DNA from: Perkinsus chesapeaki
Taxonomy: Eukaryota; Perkinsozoa; Perkinsida; Perkinsidae
Assembly (NCBI GenBank): GCA_013115145.1
Contig: JAAPAO010000381.1
Location: forward strand, 1-24,865
Direction: 5' to 3'
DNA length: 24,865 nt
The translations under genes were made by a program, and so were the position numbers. The notes under the pieces are model-generated. The model did no database searches and had not been told where the DNA came from. It was given only the letters and a program-made list of their open reading frames with translations. Positions 22,399 through 24,865 of the stretch are shown piece by piece. Positions within the stretch are counted from its first letter, which is position 1, and each line of letters begins with the position of its first letter.

Positions 22399-22474
22399 TA
22401 GTTTTTAGCTCAATACGTTAAGGTTTTGGACTGTCACTCGAGTGACCCGGGATCGAATCCACACTAGAACACCA
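22399..22474 (+). mobile_element. tRNA-derived SINE head or tRNA pseudogene
   Basis: Seen: an A-box-like TAGCTCAATACG at 22406-22417 with GTTAAGG behind it (Leu/Ser-tRNA style), then TTGGACT, a 14-nt perfect palindrome GTCACTCGAGTGAC, and a B-box GGATCGAATCC at 22450-22460 (one base off GGTTCGANTCC). The sequence ends CTAGAAC-ACCA at 22464-22474. Box spacing fits an RNA polymerase III promoter. The acceptor and T stems pair poorly, so this is not a working tRNA; the encoded CCA suggests descent from a mature tRNA. The 3' body, if any, may run to about 22620 before AT-rich DNA resumes. Confidence 0.6.
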
Positions 22475-23544
22475 TTCTTCAGTCATCTTTCCCATGTCCA
22501 GTTTGGGATATGCTTTCGAGTTGGGATGATAAATCATTGATTGTTGACACTAACGTGATGTGATAGGTGATATAATATTAGATATTCATGTAGTTAGTGT
22601 AGTAGGATAGGAGAAACAGTCCCAATTATATTTGCTCGATGATGTTGATGTTGACGATACGTTGGTCAATAATAATAAGTGGTGATTAAGTGGCGCTATA
22701 AGCTACAAGGGTTTACTGCCTCGTCATCGTCGCCGTTGTTGTTGTTGTTGTTGTTGTTAACACACGTATTAGGAAATGGGTGAGGTAGGTTAAAACGGAA
22801 AACTTTGAGTAACCCCCCCAACTTCAACAACAAGTGGCCAATATTGTATCCAAAATACAAAACTGAGTTGTATCGCAACGACAAGAACAACAACCGTTAG
22901 TTGGGGAGCAGTAGCAGCAGCAGCACACAAGATTAGGAACCTCTTCTCACCTTCTCTATCTTGCTATTGTCTACGCGACTGCCGTGGGGGAGGAAGGAAG
23001 GAACTCTACAAACATATACGGTGTACTACCACAACATTACATGTTATTATCAACAGTATGCGGCAGCGTTAAACAACAGCTAGTATGTAATCGTTTTACA
23101 TGATGATCATCATCATCATCCTATATGGCTTATATACATCACCATACATAACGAGTAGTTGTGCAGTAGTTATAGGAGGAGAAGGAGAGTGCAACTACTC
23201 CATACAGTCACAAGGCCCCCGCCGCCTCGGGACAACCTACAGATACATTCGAACTCCTTATGTATGAATGATGACTGTGTAGGTAGGTAGGCAGGCCGGA
23301 AGCTGGTGATGGTGGTGGTTACATACTGTATAGTATTGCATATGTGATAGTATTCACCAATACATTATGGAAAACAACAACAACAGGGGGCCTGCTAATA
23401 CATTCCAGGTGGTGGTGTAATAATATACTCTAGTAAAACACAACTAGTAGTAATATTATTATGATAGATGGTGGGCTCTTGTTGTTGTTGTTGTTGTTGA
23501 ATGGTGGTGGTGATATGAACGGAGTGCTTGTAATATCTGATATC
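22475..23544. other. Gene-free region with microsatellites
   Basis: About 1.07 kb upstream of copy B and downstream of the RING gene. I see no supportable ORF. It holds GTT/TTG runs (22733-22760, 23478-23500), CAGCAG runs near 22908-22925, ATC runs (23103-23122) and GGT runs (23309-23320, 23500-23515). The part near 22900-23300 is somewhat more GC-rich and non-repetitive; it may be promoter or an old repeat. Confidence 0.6.
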
Positions 23545-24865
23545 CTATATAACGTTAGGAGTGTTATTTAGTACTACCCATAATAATGGTATATTAGGAT
23601 AGAATAATGATGATGTTGAACATATAGGACATAATGATGTTAATACTACACTTGTTGCTGTTGTATGACCACGGTTATATTGTTCATGTTTAATAGTACA
23701 TTTATGACATAATGTATGACCACAATTGATGAAGGTATGTAAACCATCATCTAATGCTTTATCACATAACATACATGCAAATGCACGCTTAAGCAATAAA
23801 CAACACTTTATTGTATCATCATCATAATTCATATTATTATTATTATTATCACATTGTATTGATTTATTATTATATATTATATTATTATCACATTGTATTG
23901 ATTTATTATTATATATTATATTATTATCACATTGTATTGATTTATTATTAATAGTATAATGATATAAAGTAGTTTGAATGCCTTTACACCACACCCTCGG
24001 CCGTAATGCAGGTATAGGTAATGTCTGCGTTAATGTTGATACAGTGTTGTTATTATTATAATAATAACAACATGTTGTTGATGTTGATGCATCTTTCATA
24101 TCATCAGCATTAGTAATACAACAGTGTTGTTGTTGCTGCTTGTTTAATTGATCTATTATAGATCTAGCATTATCTAATTCATTAGTTAATGCTTTAATAA
24201 CAACCTAATAATAATATATATGATAATATAGTATTATTATGTAGTATTATTATTATCACATCCTTATCAGCGATCCTTATCTTATTATTATTAAATACTT
24301 CATTTAATTCCTTTCGTATGTTACTCTCCTTCATACGACACATGTTTATATGATTATCATACTCTATTCCTTTATTATTTATCTCTTTTTCTAGTTCTAT
24401 AATTCTCACCTATACTACTACTACCACTACTACTACCGTACTAATAACTCGGTCGGCTTAGTACCACTACCTCCATCTCATGTTTTATTTTATTAAACTC
24501 ATCTTTCTTTTCCTTTAATGTATCTTCATTATGTTTTGTAAGCGTTTTTATATTTTCATTTTTATTATTCAATTCATCATTCAGCTTGTCTATTTTATCC
24601 ATTAATAATACATTATTATTTTCCTAATATTTCCCTTATTGTTATAATAATAATATACTCATATACATTACCATAACCTTTATCTTTTCAGTCATATCAT
24701 CCTTAATATTAATATAATATTCTAATTTAATCTTATATTCTTTTACAGTATCTCTTAACACCTACTATCACAATAATAATTACCAATATCACTTCATATA
24801 ACTAATTATTATTATAACTACTATGTACTTTCATTTGTGTTCTTTGACTATGTATTTTAACTTTA
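23545..24865 (-). CDS. Coiled-coil RING-finger protein (likely E3 ubiquitin ligase), 5' end beyond window
   Basis: Exons: 23545..24204, 24260..24409, 24471..24623, 24672..24761, 24829..>24865; all junctions are phase 0 with GT-AG introns of 48-67 nt. The visible protein is about 363 aa and ends at TAG 23547-23545. The N-terminal exons are K/E/N-rich heptad-like sequence (for example EYKIKLEYYI, KIDKLNDELNNKNENIK, IIELEKEINNKGIEYD), predicting a coiled coil. A middle region has a 13-residue repeat. The C-terminus holds a C3HC4-type RING: CMLCDKALDDG, INCGHTLCHKC and LCPIC, encoded about 23790-23620. RING domains bind two zinc ions and recruit E2 enzymes for ubiquitin transfer. The layout (coiled coil then C-terminal RING) is shared by several E3 families, so I name none. 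Between the CxHxxC part and the last CxxC pair there is a longer than usual loop. Confidence 0.85.
23846..23950 (-). repeat. 39-bp in-frame minisatellite in the RING gene
   Basis: A 39-bp unit starts at 23849, 23888 and 23927 (tcacattgtattgatttatt in each). It encodes three copies of NNKSIQCDNN joined by IIY, and the period is exactly 13 codons. Copies are nearly identical at the DNA level, so the array is young and probably variable in length between strains. Confidence 0.9.

Noticed and set aside
22399-22474. Functional tRNA gene
   Set aside because: The A and B boxes are present but acceptor and T stems pair badly and no clean anticodon arm forms; it fits a tRNA-derived repeat better.
23849-23950. 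CRISPR-like array from three regular repeats
   Set aside because: The copies are directly adjacent 39-bp coding units without unique spacers, in a eukaryotic exon.

Overview
The window is nuclear DNA from a eukaryote, probably a single-celled alga or another protist with a plastid. The genes are packed with very short GT-AG introns (mostly 40-100 nt). Exons and introns alike are full of TAA/TTA, TCA and AAC triplet runs, which appear in the proteins as N, S, D and Q runs. One gene encodes IspD of the plastid (MEP) isoprenoid pathway and another encodes COG4, a Golgi tethering subunit found only in eukaryotes. TAA, TAG and TGA all serve as stops, so the code looks standard. I cannot name the organism; the lineage is inference.

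Layout. 1-~2326 (minus): 5' part of an APE-type LINE whose reading frame is open across the left window edge and carries endonuclease and reverse transcriptase domains. ~2369-4254 (plus): SET-domain gene without a visible start, abutting the LINE. 4342-6331 (plus): IspD, 6 exons. 6545-7567 (plus): unknown two-exon gene with a basic C-terminus. 7759-9206 (minus): unknown 7-exon gene. 9349-13026 (minus): COG4, 21 exons. 13497-18320 (minus) and 18789-22195 (minus): tandem paralogues of a multi-membrane-span family-2 glycosyltransferase with a cysteine-rich lumenal domain. 22196-23544: gene-free stretch holding a tRNA-derived SINE-like sequence and a foldback. 23545-24865 (minus): coiled-coil RING-finger gene whose 5' end lies beyond the right edge.

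I derived the exon models by hand: open frame on both sides, GT-AG ends, agreement of phase, and, for COG4, IspD and the two glycosyltransferases, protein similarity. Each spliced CDS comes out as a multiple of three. The genes do not form an operon-like unit. The nearest thing to a functional theme is COG4 (Golgi traffic) beside two glycosyltransferases that would be Golgi or plasma-membrane enzymes, but this may be coincidence. The points most worth pursuing are the unusual glycosyltransferase architecture, the 20-versus-6 intron difference between the tandem copies, the triplet-repeat-built introns, and the intact LINE beside a decapitated SET gene.
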